From contig CBDDCD010000003.1 of assembly GCA_965226025.1 (NCBI GenBank), forward strand, positions 1,178,001 through 1,242,000: a stretch of 64,000 bases of DNA, given 5' to 3'. Position numbers and translations under genes: made by a program. The notes under the pieces are model-generated. The model was given only the letters and a program-made list of their open reading frames with translations, did no database searches and had not been told where the DNA came from. Below are positions 53,859-63,301 of this stretch, piece by piece. The first letter of the stretch is position 1; each line of letters begins with the position of its first letter. The stretch is from Moanibacter sp965226025. Its GTDB lineage: Bacteria > Verrucomicrobiota > Verrucomicrobiia > Opitutales > UBA2987.

Positions 53859-54914
53859 GTGAACAACATCAGTGCAAACGACTTTTTCAGACGATGGGGT
53901 GTGGTTGCTTTCAACGACAATACGGGTCTCGGCCGCCAGGCCCGTGATCTCAAACGAGTATTGGGGTTGGGAAAGCACCTGGTGGTTCCTTCGGAACGGC
54001 TGGAGACGGGTCGCCTCGATTCGGATTCAGACGTTCTCTTGGATCCTGAGACAGCGGCTGAAGATATAAATGAGATCCTGAGCGGATTGGATGGGATTAT
54101 CTGTCTTGAAAGAGTGGCATGGCACCCTCATCTCGTCGCTGCCGTCAAGAGTAGGGAGCTCAGGCTTGTGTGCGTCCCGAATTGGGAATGGTTTCGTCCG
54201 AGCGACGCGGTCTGGAGGGAAGTCGATTACTTTCTCTGTCCCACCCGGAAAACGGTGTCGGTGTTACAGGAGCTGGGCTTCCGAAACTGTCGCTACGTGA
54301 CTTGGGCATTGGATTCAACCCAGCTGCCAAAGAGGAAGATCAGTGGGCCGGCGCGGCTCTTTGTCCACAACGGAGGCTTGGTCGATCATGACGATCGCAA
54401 GAGCACCCGGCTTTCGATTGAGGCTTTCAAGAAAGTGAAGGTTGCCGATGCGCGCCTTCTGGTGCGGATTCAAAAGGAGACGGAACTACCAGAATTCGAT
54501 GATCGAGTGGAAGTTGAGATCGGCAACATCAGCCTGGAGGAACTCTACGGAAGAGGTGATGTAGCAGTGCAGCCGTCAAAGATGGAAGGCCTAGGGTTCA
54601 TGGTCCTTGAACCGGTTTGCTGCGGAATCCCTGTGATAACAACGGATGCTGCTCCAATGAACGAGTGGGTGCGGCAGAAGGAGCTCCGTGTCGCACCTGA
54701 GTTCATCGCCCGAAAGTCATTTGCTTACCGCGCCGCTCGTGTCCGTCACGCTTATCTGCGGGTTCCGAAACGGCGAGCCCTAACCCGTAAAATGGAGTTG
54801 TGCTGCCGCCATAACATGGCCCCGATCTCGGATGAAAATGGAGCTTGGGGCTGGGAGAACTTTCGTCCTGACAAATTGCAGGCTGAGTGGTTCGAGGCGT
54901 TGAGACAACTCTGA
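53859..54914 (+). CDS. Glycosyltransferase, GT-B type
   Basis: A 351-residue protein from GTG 53859. WGVVAFNDNTGLGRQARDLK is the first N-domain loop, FVHNGGLVDHDDRKSTRLSI opens the C-domain, and VAVQPSKMEGLGFMVLEPVC then GIPVITTDAAPMNEWVRQ form the donor site (EG.G.......E). The acceptor is unknown. The next gene overlaps its end by 28 bp. Confidence 0.8.
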   Translation: MNNISANDFFRRWGVVAFNDNTGLGRQARDLKRVLGLGKHLVVPSERLETGRLDSDSDVLLDPETAAEDINEILSGLDGIICLERVAWHPHLVAAVKSRELRLVCVPNWEWFRPSDAVWREVDYFLCPTRKTVSVLQELGFRNCRYVTWALDSTQLPKRKISGPARLFVHNGGLVDHDDRKSTRLSIEAFKKVKVADARLLVRIQKETELPEFDDRVEVEIGNISLEELYGRGDVAVQPSKMEGLGFMVLEPVCCGIPVITTDAAPMNEWVRQKELRVAPEFIARKSFAYRAARVRHAYLRVPKRRALTRKMELCCRHNMAPISDENGAWGWENFRPDKLQAEWFEALRQL

Positions 54915-55798
54915 CCAGACAGCGACAGAATCTGACAGACGGTTGGGAGTTGGAGTTGACCGGAGAATCGCATAGGGAAGAGACCGAAGTAACCGCCTTC
55001 ATTCCCTGCTTTAACAACGAGTCAACCCTGAGAAAAGCGGTAGAGTCGGTAGTGAATCAATCGCTCGAAGTGAACGAAATCCTTGTGGTCGATGATGGGT
55101 CCGGAGATGGCTCGACTGAAACGATTTCAGATCTCGATGTTCCCATTCTTCGCAATGAGCAGAATGAGGGCAGAGGTGCGGCGAGGGCAAGAGCCATGAG
55201 AGAGGCGGGGGGGGAACTGGTACTCTGTTGCGACGCGACGAGTACTCTTGCGCCTGATTTTCTCGAGAACGGACTGTCGCTGTTTGAGGATCCACAGGTC
55301 GGAGGAGTTGTAGGAACCTTTTGCAGCCGAGACCGCACGTCAGTTTCTGCACGTTGGCGTGCGAGACATCTCTTTAAGGAGGGAATCAAGTTTCAGAGGT
55401 CTGATCGAGCGCCCCTGGCCACTGGAGGGGCAATTTTGCGACGTTCTGCCGTCCTCGAGGTAGGCAATTTTAACGAGGCATTGCGCCACTCGGAGGATGC
55501 CGATTTTGGAAGGCGATTGGCGTTGGCAGGTTTCAAAATAGTCAAAATTCCCGAATGCGTGGTCTATTATGATGTCAAGAATACGCTATCTGAGGTTCTC
55601 GAGAGGTATAGTCGATGGTATATTGGGGCGGAAGGGACATATTCGATAAAGCGATACATGAAAGAGATCATCTACTCGATAAGAGTGATGGCTTCAATTG
55701 ATTTCGCCGAAGGTGACTGGGCCTGTGCTCTGGTGAGCTTGTTCTCGCCTCACTACCGATTTTGGAAGGCAGTCGATGGCAGAGGATCTATTTCCTGA
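54887..55798 (+). CDS. Glycosyltransferase family 2
   Basis: A 303-residue protein. The GTG at 54887 overlaps the previous gene; the family domain starts at EVTAFIPCFNNESTLRKAVE. It has EILVVDDGSGDGSTETISDL, NEGRGAARARAMREAGGELV, a diverged DXD position (LCCDATST), and ATGGAILRRSAVLEVGNFNE then HSEDADFGRRLALAGF (catalytic ED). It is a GT-A inverting transferase of the cytosolic face. No transmembrane tail is evident. Confidence 0.86.
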   Translation: MVRGVETTLTRQRQNLTDGWELELTGESHREETEVTAFIPCFNNESTLRKAVESVVNQSLEVNEILVVDDGSGDGSTETISDLDVPILRNEQNEGRGAARARAMREAGGELVLCCDATSTLAPDFLENGLSLFEDPQVGGVVGTFCSRDRTSVSARWRARHLFKEGIKFQRSDRAPLATGGAILRRSAVLEVGNFNEALRHSEDADFGRRLALAGFKIVKIPECVVYYDVKNTLSEVLERYSRWYIGAEGTYSIKRYMKEIIYSIRVMASIDFAEGDWACALVSLFSPHYRFWKAVDGRGSIS

Positions 55799-55901
55799 AC
55801 TTCTCATTAGGTTCAGCTATCGTTCGGTTTGCATTGCTCTGTGTGATTTTCAACCACCGATGCGTTGGGGTCAGCGGAAGAGAAATTCCTGACCATCATC
55901 G

Positions 55902-56786
55902 ATGGAGCTAGATAAGATCATAACCCTGGCCAATGCGCCGGTAAGACTTCGTTTTCTCGCAATGGAACGATCTCTTCGAAAAATCGGATGTGATCTGCCG
56001 GTCTGGGTCATTCCATATGACGAGAGTCAATTTGAACTCCCGATAAACTGTCGATGGTGGGAAGAGAAGGAAGTTATCAACTGGCTAAATGGGGCGGTTC
56101 CGCACCGGCATCCACGACACGTCATGCGGAAATATCAGTGTTTGACGTCGGGCGGCTATCAGTTTGTGGACTCGGATGTGATCTTTCTCCACGACCCGCG
56201 GGAAGCGCTCCAGAGCGTTTCGGGATTCGTGACATCATGTTGCCACTGGCATAATCCGGGACACACTGTAACACCGGATTCGGTGCAGTGTTTCCTCAAG
56301 AGGACAACAACCTGGCAGAAGGCAATCTTTAATACGGGCCAGTTCGCCTGCGATCGCGTTCTGTATTCCCTCGATGAACTTCGTCAGACTGCGGAACAGG
56401 AAAGTTTCCGGGGGACTTGCCTCGACTCACTGTTTCACGAGCAGATGGGCATTAATCTCCTGGTCCACGCATCGGGAGTTCCGGTGACGAATCTCACTTT
56501 ACCTCCCTTCGAGATGGAATCCACCTGGGCTGGAGACTATCCGGACAAATACGAGAAATATTGGAGTAGTAACTCGAGGAAGCCCTACCTTATTCATTGG
56601 GCTGGGACAAAACTGCACGAATCGCGACCGATTGACCGACTGTTCTTCGAGTTTCTGAGCAGCGAGGAGAAGAAGGAGTACAAATTACTTTCGGAGAATC
56701 GCGGGAACGATTCCGCGACAGGAAATCTGGTAGGAGGTTTAGCGAGGAAAAGTAAGGCGGCGCTGAAGGCATTCCTCGAAGCATGA
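55902..56786 (+). CDS. GT-A-fold glycosyltransferase-like protein
   Basis: A 294-residue protein. The metal-binding DxD lies in YQFVDSDVIFLHDPREAL, and KIITLANAPVRLRFLAMERS, HVMRKYQCLT, FNTGQFACDR and LFHEQMGINLLVHASGVPVT complete a nucleotide-diphospho-sugar transferase outline. It is not a classical family 2 enzyme. The last bases overlap the next start (ATGA), implying coupling. Specificity unknown. Confidence 0.7.
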   Translation: MELDKIITLANAPVRLRFLAMERSLRKIGCDLPVWVIPYDESQFELPINCRWWEEKEVINWLNGAVPHRHPRHVMRKYQCLTSGGYQFVDSDVIFLHDPREALQSVSGFVTSCCHWHNPGHTVTPDSVQCFLKRTTTWQKAIFNTGQFACDRVLYSLDELRQTAEQESFRGTCLDSLFHEQMGINLLVHASGVPVTNLTLPPFEMESTWAGDYPDKYEKYWSSNSRKPYLIHWAGTKLHESRPIDRLFFEFLSSEEKKEYKLLSENRGNDSATGNLVGGLARKSKAALKAFLEA

Positions 56787-57706
56787 GTCGACCTTTAGTT
56801 TCGGTTATCGTTCCGACCTGCCATCGGATTGACTCTCTCGCTCTCTGCCTGCAGCGGTTGGCCCCCGGTTCCCAGGAGGGAATGGTACTGCTTCCCGCCG
56901 GCGAAAGAATGGAGTCGAAGGTGGATAGATTCTACTATGAGTTGATCGTAAGCGATGACGGGGGCAAGGATAACGCTGAGCAATTTATAGGGACAGAGTA
57001 TTCTTGGGCGAATTGGGTGGAAGGACCTCGGAAGGGGCCAGCGGCAAATCGCAATAACGGGGCCCGATGCGCTCGTGGGGAATGGCTCGCATTTACGGAT
57101 GACGACTGCTTACCGTCCTCCGACTGGCTTGCTCAATACTGCAAGGTGATAGATGAAAACGTCGACCGAGAAATTCAAGCAATGGAAGGCTCCATTATAG
57201 CAGTTGGTGACATGAACTCCGGTCTTGCACTCTGTCCTGTTAACCTCAGTGGGGGTTGTTTCTGGTCCGCCAACATTATTGTGGAGCGCAAACTGTTTGA
57301 ACGCTGTCGTGGATTTGACGCGGCATACCACTACCCCGCACTGGAAGACACAGATCTCTTCTTGAGACTCCAGAGATATACGCAGGTGCTTTTTGTGAAG
57401 GAAGCTGTGGTCGAGCATCCGGTGCGAATAGAGAGTCTATTTGAGGCCGTAAGGAAAATACCCCGACAGACGCACGCCTGGGCGATACATACGACCAAGC
57501 ATATGAATCACTTCAACTTCAAGCATCCAATTCATATACTCGGATCCTATATCTGCGATAGAATAGCTGAGCTTCTTAGAAAAGTGAAGAGGCGCCTGCC
57601 CAAGGAGGTTATTCTGGCGCTGGTAAAATGCGTCGTCTCGCCTCTGTTCTTTGCCTTTTTCTTGTGGAGAGAGAAACACGCCCAGCAGACGGAACCTCCG
57701 AACTAA
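56783..57706 (+). CDS. Glycosyltransferase family 2
   Basis: A 307-residue GT2 enzyme starting in an ATGA overlap with the upstream gene. It has LVSVIVPTCHRIDSLALCLQ, YELIVSDDGGKDNAEQFI, GPAANRNNGARCARGEWLAF with TDDDCLPS (the DXD), CFWSANIIVERKLFERCRGF and YPALEDTDLFLRL (catalytic ED). A C-terminal hydrophobic segment (VVSPLFFAFFLWREK) may touch the membrane. Confidence 0.88.
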   Translation: MSRPLVSVIVPTCHRIDSLALCLQRLAPGSQEGMVLLPAGERMESKVDRFYYELIVSDDGGKDNAEQFIGTEYSWANWVEGPRKGPAANRNNGARCARGEWLAFTDDDCLPSSDWLAQYCKVIDENVDREIQAMEGSIIAVGDMNSGLALCPVNLSGGCFWSANIIVERKLFERCRGFDAAYHYPALEDTDLFLRLQRYTQVLFVKEAVVEHPVRIESLFEAVRKIPRQTHAWAIHTTKHMNHFNFKHPIHILGSYICDRIAELLRKVKRRLPKEVILALVKCVVSPLFFAFFLWREKHAQQTEPPN

Positions 57707-57719
57707 AAGCGTCTATCAA

Positions 57720-58481
57720 GTGAGTTGTTGCGGACATTCCGAGAGCGTTTTAGGGGCCTCATTGAAAAACAGGCTGCACCCTGATTTAGGGGGACTACTC
57801 AGCGAGACAGGCAAAGTAGAGATCCGCAGGAATGTTTCCGCAAAGACCCTCCTCCTCAACACAGGGCGGTTCGACCTTCTTGCGAAATTTCTCTATTTGG
57901 AATTCAAAGAAAGCGGTCTGGAGACGGAATGGGCGAAGAATCTGTACCTGGAGTCTATCTGGGCATTTAATAGGTACAGTGAAAGTAATCGCGAGTATGC
58001 CAAGGAAGATGAAAGCGATTTTCTTAATTCGTTCGATGCGCTATTCGCATCGATTAAGAGGGAGGGTTTTCGTGCCGAATTGGGCCTTGTTCCTGTAACC
58101 CCAGGTGGCGTATTGATCGATGGGGGCCATCGCGTTGCGGCGTGCGCCTATCTCGGTTTGTCCGTCGACACGATTACTCTGCCCGCTGACACCTTTTTTG
58201 ACTATAGATTCTTTCGCAGTCGGGGCCTGAAAAGAAGCGCTGCAGACGCGATTGCGTTTAAATTCTGCGAGATCTGTCCCGATGCCTATGTCGCGTGCGT
58301 ATTTCCTTCCATTGAGGGAAGAAAGACTGAGGAGATCGAGAAGATTTTAAGGGAAAGGGTTTCGGTTTACTACGGGAAAACAGTTGGATTGGAAAATGAG
58401 GGTCCCGTTATTCTGACACAACGAATGTATCGGCGTGAAGCATGGAAGGGTGATTGGGACGATAATTTCCAAGGCATTTGA
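57720..58481 (+). CDS. ParB/sulfiredoxin-like fold protein in the glycan cluster
   Basis: The GTG at 57720 is preferred; the frame is open from 57651 but that part overlaps the previous gene. A 253-residue protein. PVTPGGVLIDGGHRVAACAY then LGLSVDTITLPAD matches the DGxHRxxAxxxLG motif of the ParB/Srx fold, which includes nucleotide-hydrolysing ParB, sulfiredoxin and free-serine kinases such as SerK and SbnI. That suggests ATP-dependent phosphorylation of a small molecule, maybe a glycan substituent. It is paired with the nucleotidyltransferase-like gene ten bases on. Confidence 0.55.
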   Translation: MSCCGHSESVLGASLKNRLHPDLGGLLSETGKVEIRRNVSAKTLLLNTGRFDLLAKFLYLEFKESGLETEWAKNLYLESIWAFNRYSESNREYAKEDESDFLNSFDALFASIKREGFRAELGLVPVTPGGVLIDGGHRVAACAYLGLSVDTITLPADTFFDYRFFRSRGLKRSAADAIAFKFCEICPDAYVACVFPSIEGRKTEEIEKILRERVSVYYGKTVGLENEGPVILTQRMYRREAWKGDWDDNFQGI

Positions 58482-58490
58482 AAGAAAGTA

Positions 58491-59234
58491 TTGGAATGTT
58501 TTGCGGGAAGCGGACCCTTGCGGGTCTACCTGATCAAAAGCAACGACGCCGGTGAGGTCGTGAGGGCAAAAGAAGAAATACGAAGCCTGTTTGAGCTCGG
58601 CAATCACTCCATTCACATAACAGACACGAGAGATGAAGCAGTCGAGATGGGTGAGCTTCTTTTTAATCAGAATAGCATTCATTTTCTCAATCGGGCTCGA
58701 CCCAAGAACTTCAGAAACTTCCTTTGCCGTCTTGAAAGCCTTGAAAATGCAGTCGATGAGGAGCGAATCGACAGATCCTCCATCGTCATCGACAGCGGTA
58801 GTGTCCTTGCCGCTTACGGGATTCGCGAAGCCGAAGACCTCGATATTCTCCATACATCGAGGTTGGATTCTTTCCAGATTAGAGAGTTTGCAGTGGTTGA
58901 TAGCCACAACAGTGATTCGCACTATTCCGAATCAATTGACGATCTGATTATGAATCCCTCAAACCACTTCTACTACCTGGGATTCAAGTTCGTCTCAATC
59001 GATCGGGTAAGGGAAATGAAGGAGAAAAGGGCCTTTGCGAAAGACCGACAGGATCTCTCCTTGATCAGGCCGTACTTGGAGCGGAGGCTTGTCGCGGCTT
59101 CAATTGCAAAGGCGCGCTACAAGCTTGCCAAGTCTCGGGTAGCAGTCCGAAAGAAGCTCAAGCGGATGCTTCCTTCGATACTGCTGAACGTTTACCGAAA
59201 GTTACGGGATTCGGTAAAGAGTCTGAGAAATTAG
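58491..59234 (+). CDS. Nucleotidyltransferase-like protein paired with the ParB-like gene
   Basis: A 247-residue protein from TTG 58491. The central stretch SIVIDSGSVLAAYGIREAED then LDIL resembles the GS...(D/E)xD site of polymerase-beta-type nucleotidyltransferases, followed by HYSESIDDLIMNPSNHFYYL and FKFVSIDRVREMKEKR. The C-terminus is very basic and helical (RKKLKRMLPSILLNVYRKLR), perhaps for membrane contact. It might attach a nucleotide or phosphate-linked group. Family assignment is tentative. Confidence 0.5.
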   Translation: MECFAGSGPLRVYLIKSNDAGEVVRAKEEIRSLFELGNHSIHITDTRDEAVEMGELLFNQNSIHFLNRARPKNFRNFLCRLESLENAVDEERIDRSSIVIDSGSVLAAYGIREAEDLDILHTSRLDSFQIREFAVVDSHNSDSHYSESIDDLIMNPSNHFYYLGFKFVSIDRVREMKEKRAFAKDRQDLSLIRPYLERRLVAASIAKARYKLAKSRVAVRKKLKRMLPSILLNVYRKLRDSVKSLRN

Positions 59235-60243
59235 GACAGGCAACATCGTAGACGAAAAAATAATCGTCCTCACGCCGGTCAAGAACGAGGCTCATAATCT
59301 GCCCCGTTTTCTGGAAGTGTGTTCGCGCTTTGCTGACTACATAATTGTTGCCGATCAGCAATCGCGGGACGGCAGCCGAGAGATTTGCCGACAGTTCCGT
59401 AAGGTGATATTGATCGAGAATTGGAACCCCGATTTCAACGAAGACGAGAGGCAGATCCTGCTCATCAACGAGGCCCGAAGACTCGTACCTGGTCCTCGGA
59501 TTCTACTGGCGCTGGATGCGGATGAGGTCCTCTCGGGGGATTCTCTGGATTCGCCGGACTGGGCGAGGATACGAGCGTCACGCAAAGGTACCGTATTGAA
59601 ATTTGAGAAGCCCGATCTCTACTGGGGAACGGGACAGTGTATCCGATACGAGCATCATTGGCCGCTCGGGTATGTCGATGACGGAGCGGATCTGGAAACG
59701 AAAAGGATCCATAGCATTCGAATCCCTCGTCCCCACGGTGCGGGTATGCTGGATCTTCACGAGATCAAATTCATTCACTATGCTATGGCACGTCCCCGGA
59801 TGATGGATGCGAAAATGAGATTCTATTGTGTTCAAGAAACCCTCATGAAAACCACTTCATGGCGTCGGCGAATGATCACCTACGCGCCGCTCTACGGAGG
59901 GTGGACGGGGCGCTTCAGAGATATGGTGGCGGAGGCCCCTAGAGAATGGTTCGAGCCTTGGGAAAAAGAAGGCATCGATATGGCGAACTGTGACGAGGAT
60001 GAATTTTGCTGGTTCGACTTCGAGGTGTTGAATCTGATTGCTCGATTTGGAGCGAGAAAGTTCTGGTGGTGCGACATTTGGTCATTTGATTGGGAGAAGT
60101 GTTTGGAACGAGGACGTGAGAGTGGTTACCTGAACGGTATTCAGAGCGGGATTCGACGTCCTCCAGTATGGGTAGATTTTCTCAGGAACAGTTTGATAAG
60201 GTTGGTGAAGCTTCTCGAAAAAGGGCGTAAGAAAGTGGAATGA
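59230..60243 (+). CDS. Glycosyltransferase family 2-like, possible ATT start
   Basis: The conserved start of the domain (KIIVLTPVKNEAHNLPRFLE) is encoded upstream of the first canonical start (GTG 59317), in a frame with a TGA at 59224 and no ATG, GTG or TTG between. I place the start at ATT 59230, overlapping the previous TAG (ATTAG); the exact codon is uncertain. Later marks are IIVADQQSRDGSREICRQF and LLALDADEVLSGD (DXD). The C-terminal half (YEHHWPLGYVDDGADLE, FIHYAMARPRMMDAKMRFY) is typical of WaaE-like transferases. About 337 residues. Confidence 0.78.
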   Translation: MRTGNIVDEKIIVLTPVKNEAHNLPRFLEVCSRFADYIIVADQQSRDGSREICRQFRKVILIENWNPDFNEDERQILLINEARRLVPGPRILLALDADEVLSGDSLDSPDWARIRASRKGTVLKFEKPDLYWGTGQCIRYEHHWPLGYVDDGADLETKRIHSIRIPRPHGAGMLDLHEIKFIHYAMARPRMMDAKMRFYCVQETLMKTTSWRRRMITYAPLYGGWTGRFRDMVAEAPREWFEPWEKEGIDMANCDEDEFCWFDFEVLNLIARFGARKFWWCDIWSFDWEKCLERGRESGYLNGIQSGIRRPPVWVDFLRNSLIRLVKLLEKGRKKVE

Positions 60244-61025
60244 ACCCTTTTATAGAAAACCTGCTGGTCCGTAGTCCTCGATTTTATGCCGCCCTGTTCC
60301 GTTTAAAGAGGAACAGGAACCTCGATAAGCTTGTCTTTCTCTCGCTCGTTGAGCAGGGTGATACGGTATATGATGGAGGAGCCAATTTCGGGTACTTTAC
60401 AAGGCTTGTAGGAAGACGAGGCCAGGTTCACGCCTTTGAACCGGTGGCTGAAACTTTCGATCGGCTCCAGGAGAATTGCAGGTCCTCGAAACTGCAGAGC
60501 GGATTGATTCTAAACCGTTTGGCCCTGGGTGATCGCTGCGGCACCGTGTCCATCTATAAACCAGGAAATGATTCCGGACAGGCCTCCCTAAAGGCACATG
60601 CTGTGGGCACCTGGTCACAAGACCCTAGGGTGGAGTCCATTACGGCCGAAATGGTAACGTTGGACAGCTACTGGCACGAAGCAAAGGACTTAAGAGTGGA
60701 TTTCATAAAACTGGATCTGGAAGGCGCCGAGTTACTCGCGTTACGTGGTGGGAGGAAGCTTCTCAGCCAATGTCGTCCAATCCTGCACTTAGAAGTGAGG
60801 AGTGAGTTTGTTGCCGATTTCGGCTATAGAACAGAGGAACTCTACTCGTTCTTACGGGAAATCGGTTACGAGGCTCTTCATTGTTATTCCGATAATCTGG
60901 CTGAATCTGTTCCTCTTTCGGTCGCCCTTGAAAGGGAGCCGATTTCTGTTTCGGTAGTGTGTTGGGATAGGCATCGTGATGCTCATCGAATTCAGCGTCT
61001 CGGCTGGAAGGATGAGGCGGCCTAG
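60240..61025 (+). CDS. FkbM family methyltransferase
   Basis: A 261-residue protein with an ATGA overlap to the previous gene. It has GDTVYDGGANFGYFTRLVGR (SAM motif I, DGGANxG), VHAFEPVAETFDRLQENC, VTLDSYWHEAKDLRVDFIKL then DLEGAELLALRGGRKLL and the CRPILHLEVRSE strand. These are the marks of FkbM O-methyltransferases, often acting on cell-surface sugars. With the Wzt C-terminal domain this suggests a methylated glycan. Confidence 0.9.
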   Translation: MNPFIENLLVRSPRFYAALFRLKRNRNLDKLVFLSLVEQGDTVYDGGANFGYFTRLVGRRGQVHAFEPVAETFDRLQENCRSSKLQSGLILNRLALGDRCGTVSIYKPGNDSGQASLKAHAVGTWSQDPRVESITAEMVTLDSYWHEAKDLRVDFIKLDLEGAELLALRGGRKLLSQCRPILHLEVRSEFVADFGYRTEELYSFLREIGYEALHCYSDNLAESVPLSVALEREPISVSVVCWDRHRDAHRIQRLGWKDEAA

Positions 61026-61034
61026 CCGAATTAG

Positions 61035-62132
61035 ATGGCTCTGTGTCGAGATTTACTTGAGGGACTGGTCTGGACGTTAGGTCGATTATCACCGAAACCG
61101 GCAAAGTCGCTGGAGAAGGTGGAATCAATTTTCGTCCTGCGAAACAATGATCTAGGAGATCTTATCGCTGTTACTCCCCTGCTGCAGGCCCTAAAGGAAG
61201 GTTTTCCCAAGGCGCAATTGGCGGTCGGCTTGGGTGCATGGAGCCGGGAAATATTAGGAAACAATCCGTTCGTTGACGAACTGATTTCCATAAATGCTCC
61301 TTGGCATAACAAGTTCACGGGCCGGCATTCATTTTGGACGGCGATGAGATATATTCTGCTTTCCAAGGAGCTTAGGGACTTGGCGCATGGGCGGTTCGAT
61401 TTAGGCATCGACGTACTTGGGAGCGGCTATGGTTCGCTCCTTTTGTTACGTGCCGGCATTCCCTGGCGCCTTGGAGTCAGAGGGTATGCAGGCGGTCATA
61501 CCGCGGTTCACCGTGCTCTAAATTTCAGTAGTCACCGCCATGTTGGAGACTCCGCTCTAGAGTTTGCACGATTGCTGGGAACGGAAAATCTTCCGAATCG
61601 GCGACCGCAGTTATTTCTCGATTCCGGTGAGAGTGAGTTTGGGCGGGAGCGTTGGGGGTCAATGGGTGAGGGAAAGAGAATAGTTGTGGCGCCAGGAGGC
61701 GGATTTTCTGAGAAATGCTGGTCCCTGCGAAATTTCATCGAACTGACACATCGAATTGTGATGGAGGATGGAAAAGCGATCCTGGTGTTGGGAGGTAAGG
61801 AAGACCGAAAGGCGGGCGAGCGACTCGCGGAATTATCTCCGAATGTTGTCAGCCTGGCCGGTGAGACCTCGCTCCGTGAGTCGTTTGCCATCGTCGAGAG
61901 GGCAGACCTATTGATTTGCAACTCCAGCGTTCTAATGCACGTGGCGGCTGCGTTTGATATTCGGGCGATCGTCTTGCTCGGTTCCCATTTCAATTCGGCT
62001 TCAGAGCACGATAGGCAATGGGGCGCTCCCAAGACGACGATTCTGGGTCCGGAGAATTCGGTTGGGAGGAGGGACATCGCTACACCTGGGGAGGCTTTTC
62101 GACAGTTTCAGACATGCGTATATGTTTCGTGA
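61035..62132 (+). CDS. Glycosyltransferase family 9 (heptosyltransferase-like)
   Basis: A 365-residue protein. IFVLRNNDLGDLIAVTPLLQ then ALKEGFPKAQLAVGLGAWSR is the characteristic GT9 start; FDLGIDVLGSGYGSLLLLRA, RIVVAPGGGFSEKCWSLRNF and ILVLGGKEDRKAGERLAELS, then LICNSSVLMHVAAAFDIRAI complete the fold (the S-x-x-H-x-A motif near the donor site). It adds heptose or a similar sugar in the cytosol. The next gene starts inside its last 19 bases. Confidence 0.9.
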   Translation: MALCRDLLEGLVWTLGRLSPKPAKSLEKVESIFVLRNNDLGDLIAVTPLLQALKEGFPKAQLAVGLGAWSREILGNNPFVDELISINAPWHNKFTGRHSFWTAMRYILLSKELRDLAHGRFDLGIDVLGSGYGSLLLLRAGIPWRLGVRGYAGGHTAVHRALNFSSHRHVGDSALEFARLLGTENLPNRRPQLFLDSGESEFGRERWGSMGEGKRIVVAPGGGFSEKCWSLRNFIELTHRIVMEDGKAILVLGGKEDRKAGERLAELSPNVVSLAGETSLRESFAIVERADLLICNSSVLMHVAAAFDIRAIVLLGSHFNSASEHDRQWGAPKTTILGPENSVGRRDIATPGEAFRQFQTCVYVS

Positions 62133-63298
62133 CGGGTACTCTCGAACCAGGCCGGGATGGGGTCGGCGACTTCACTCGTAATCTCGCCGATGCATGCCGT
62201 GAGCGTGGTCACGAGACTGTCGCTATCGGCCTCAATGATCGGTGGCTTGAACAAGATTCGGTACAAGAAATGGACTTCACTCGGAACGGCAGCATTTTAC
62301 GAATGTCGAGTGGTCTTTCCTGGAGAGAACGGTTCCGGTCGGCTTGTAAGGCGGTGAAGGAGTTTTCTCCCGACTGGTTGAGTCTTCAGTTTGTTCCCTA
62401 CGCGTTCCACGGCAGGGGTCTCTGTCGCTCATTTGTGTTAGGATTTCCAGCGATGGTTGGACCTGCCAGAGTTCAGATTCTTTTTCATGGAATCTGGATC
62501 GGAGAATACCCAGGGGCTCCTCTGACCGAGCGCCTCACCGGATTTCTTCAAAAACGAATTATTCGGAGACTATTGGAGAATACACAACCCAGCCTCGTGC
62601 ATTACAGCAACGCCGGATCTCTGGTCCGACTGCGGAGTGTTTACAGTCCTTTGGAATATCTGCCTATCTTTGGTAATATTCGGCCTGGGAAAGAAAGAGC
62701 GGGGGAGTGGTTCTACAGAAAACTTGAGGCGGAAGGGGCCATGGAAGCGGATACAGGGCGATCCGACTACTGGATATTCGGATTTTTCGGCGTACTCCAT
62801 TCGGGTTGGGATCCTGAAGCGCTTTTTTTCCGTATCGAGGAAGAGGCCAAAAGGAAAGGCAAGAGGGTGGTCATGGTTTCCATCGGTCGTCTTGGTAAAG
62901 GCAGATGGGAGTGGGAGAAACTTGGCCTGCGATATGGTCAGCGGTTCGCCTTCTGCGAGTTTGGTGAGCAGCCCGAATCGCGAATCTCACAGTTTCTTAA
63001 CACCGTGGACTATGGAGTTACTTCGACGCCATTCGATATTATCGGGAAGAGTAGCTCTGTAGCGGCCATGCTGGAACATGGACTCCCTGTTCTGGTCAGC
63101 GATGAGGGCGGTACACCTGGTGCGCCCCTTGTAGTCAGAGACAGCCACTTACCGCTTATACACCGCGTGGACGATAGTCTTTCCGGTTTGCTCTCAAAAG
63201 GAATCCCAAGGGCCAAGGCTGAGGCCGGTGTCGCTGGCGTCGCTGAGACCTTTCTTGGGCAGCTAGAGCGGAGAGAATCTCTTGGGGCTCGATCTTAG
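62114..63298 (+). CDS. Glycosyltransferase, GT4-like
   Basis: The ATG at 62114 is preferred (MRICFVTGTLEPGRDGVGDF); the frame is open from 62018 but overlaps GT9. N-domain: NLADACRERGHETVAIGLND, PDWLSLQFVPYAFHGRGL. C-domain: DYWIFGFFGVLHSGWDPEAL, TVDYGVTSTPFDIIGKSSSV and AAMLEHGLPVLVSDEGG. The donor-site motif is less typical than in the others. About 394 residues, codirectional with the cluster. Confidence 0.78.
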   Translation: MRICFVTGTLEPGRDGVGDFTRNLADACRERGHETVAIGLNDRWLEQDSVQEMDFTRNGSILRMSSGLSWRERFRSACKAVKEFSPDWLSLQFVPYAFHGRGLCRSFVLGFPAMVGPARVQILFHGIWIGEYPGAPLTERLTGFLQKRIIRRLLENTQPSLVHYSNAGSLVRLRSVYSPLEYLPIFGNIRPGKERAGEWFYRKLEAEGAMEADTGRSDYWIFGFFGVLHSGWDPEALFFRIEEEAKRKGKRVVMVSIGRLGKGRWEWEKLGLRYGQRFAFCEFGEQPESRISQFLNTVDYGVTSTPFDIIGKSSSVAAMLEHGLPVLVSDEGGTPGAPLVVRDSHLPLIHRVDDSLSGLLSKGIPRAKAEAGVAGVAETFLGQLERRESLGARS

Positions 63299-63301
63299 GT
63301 G

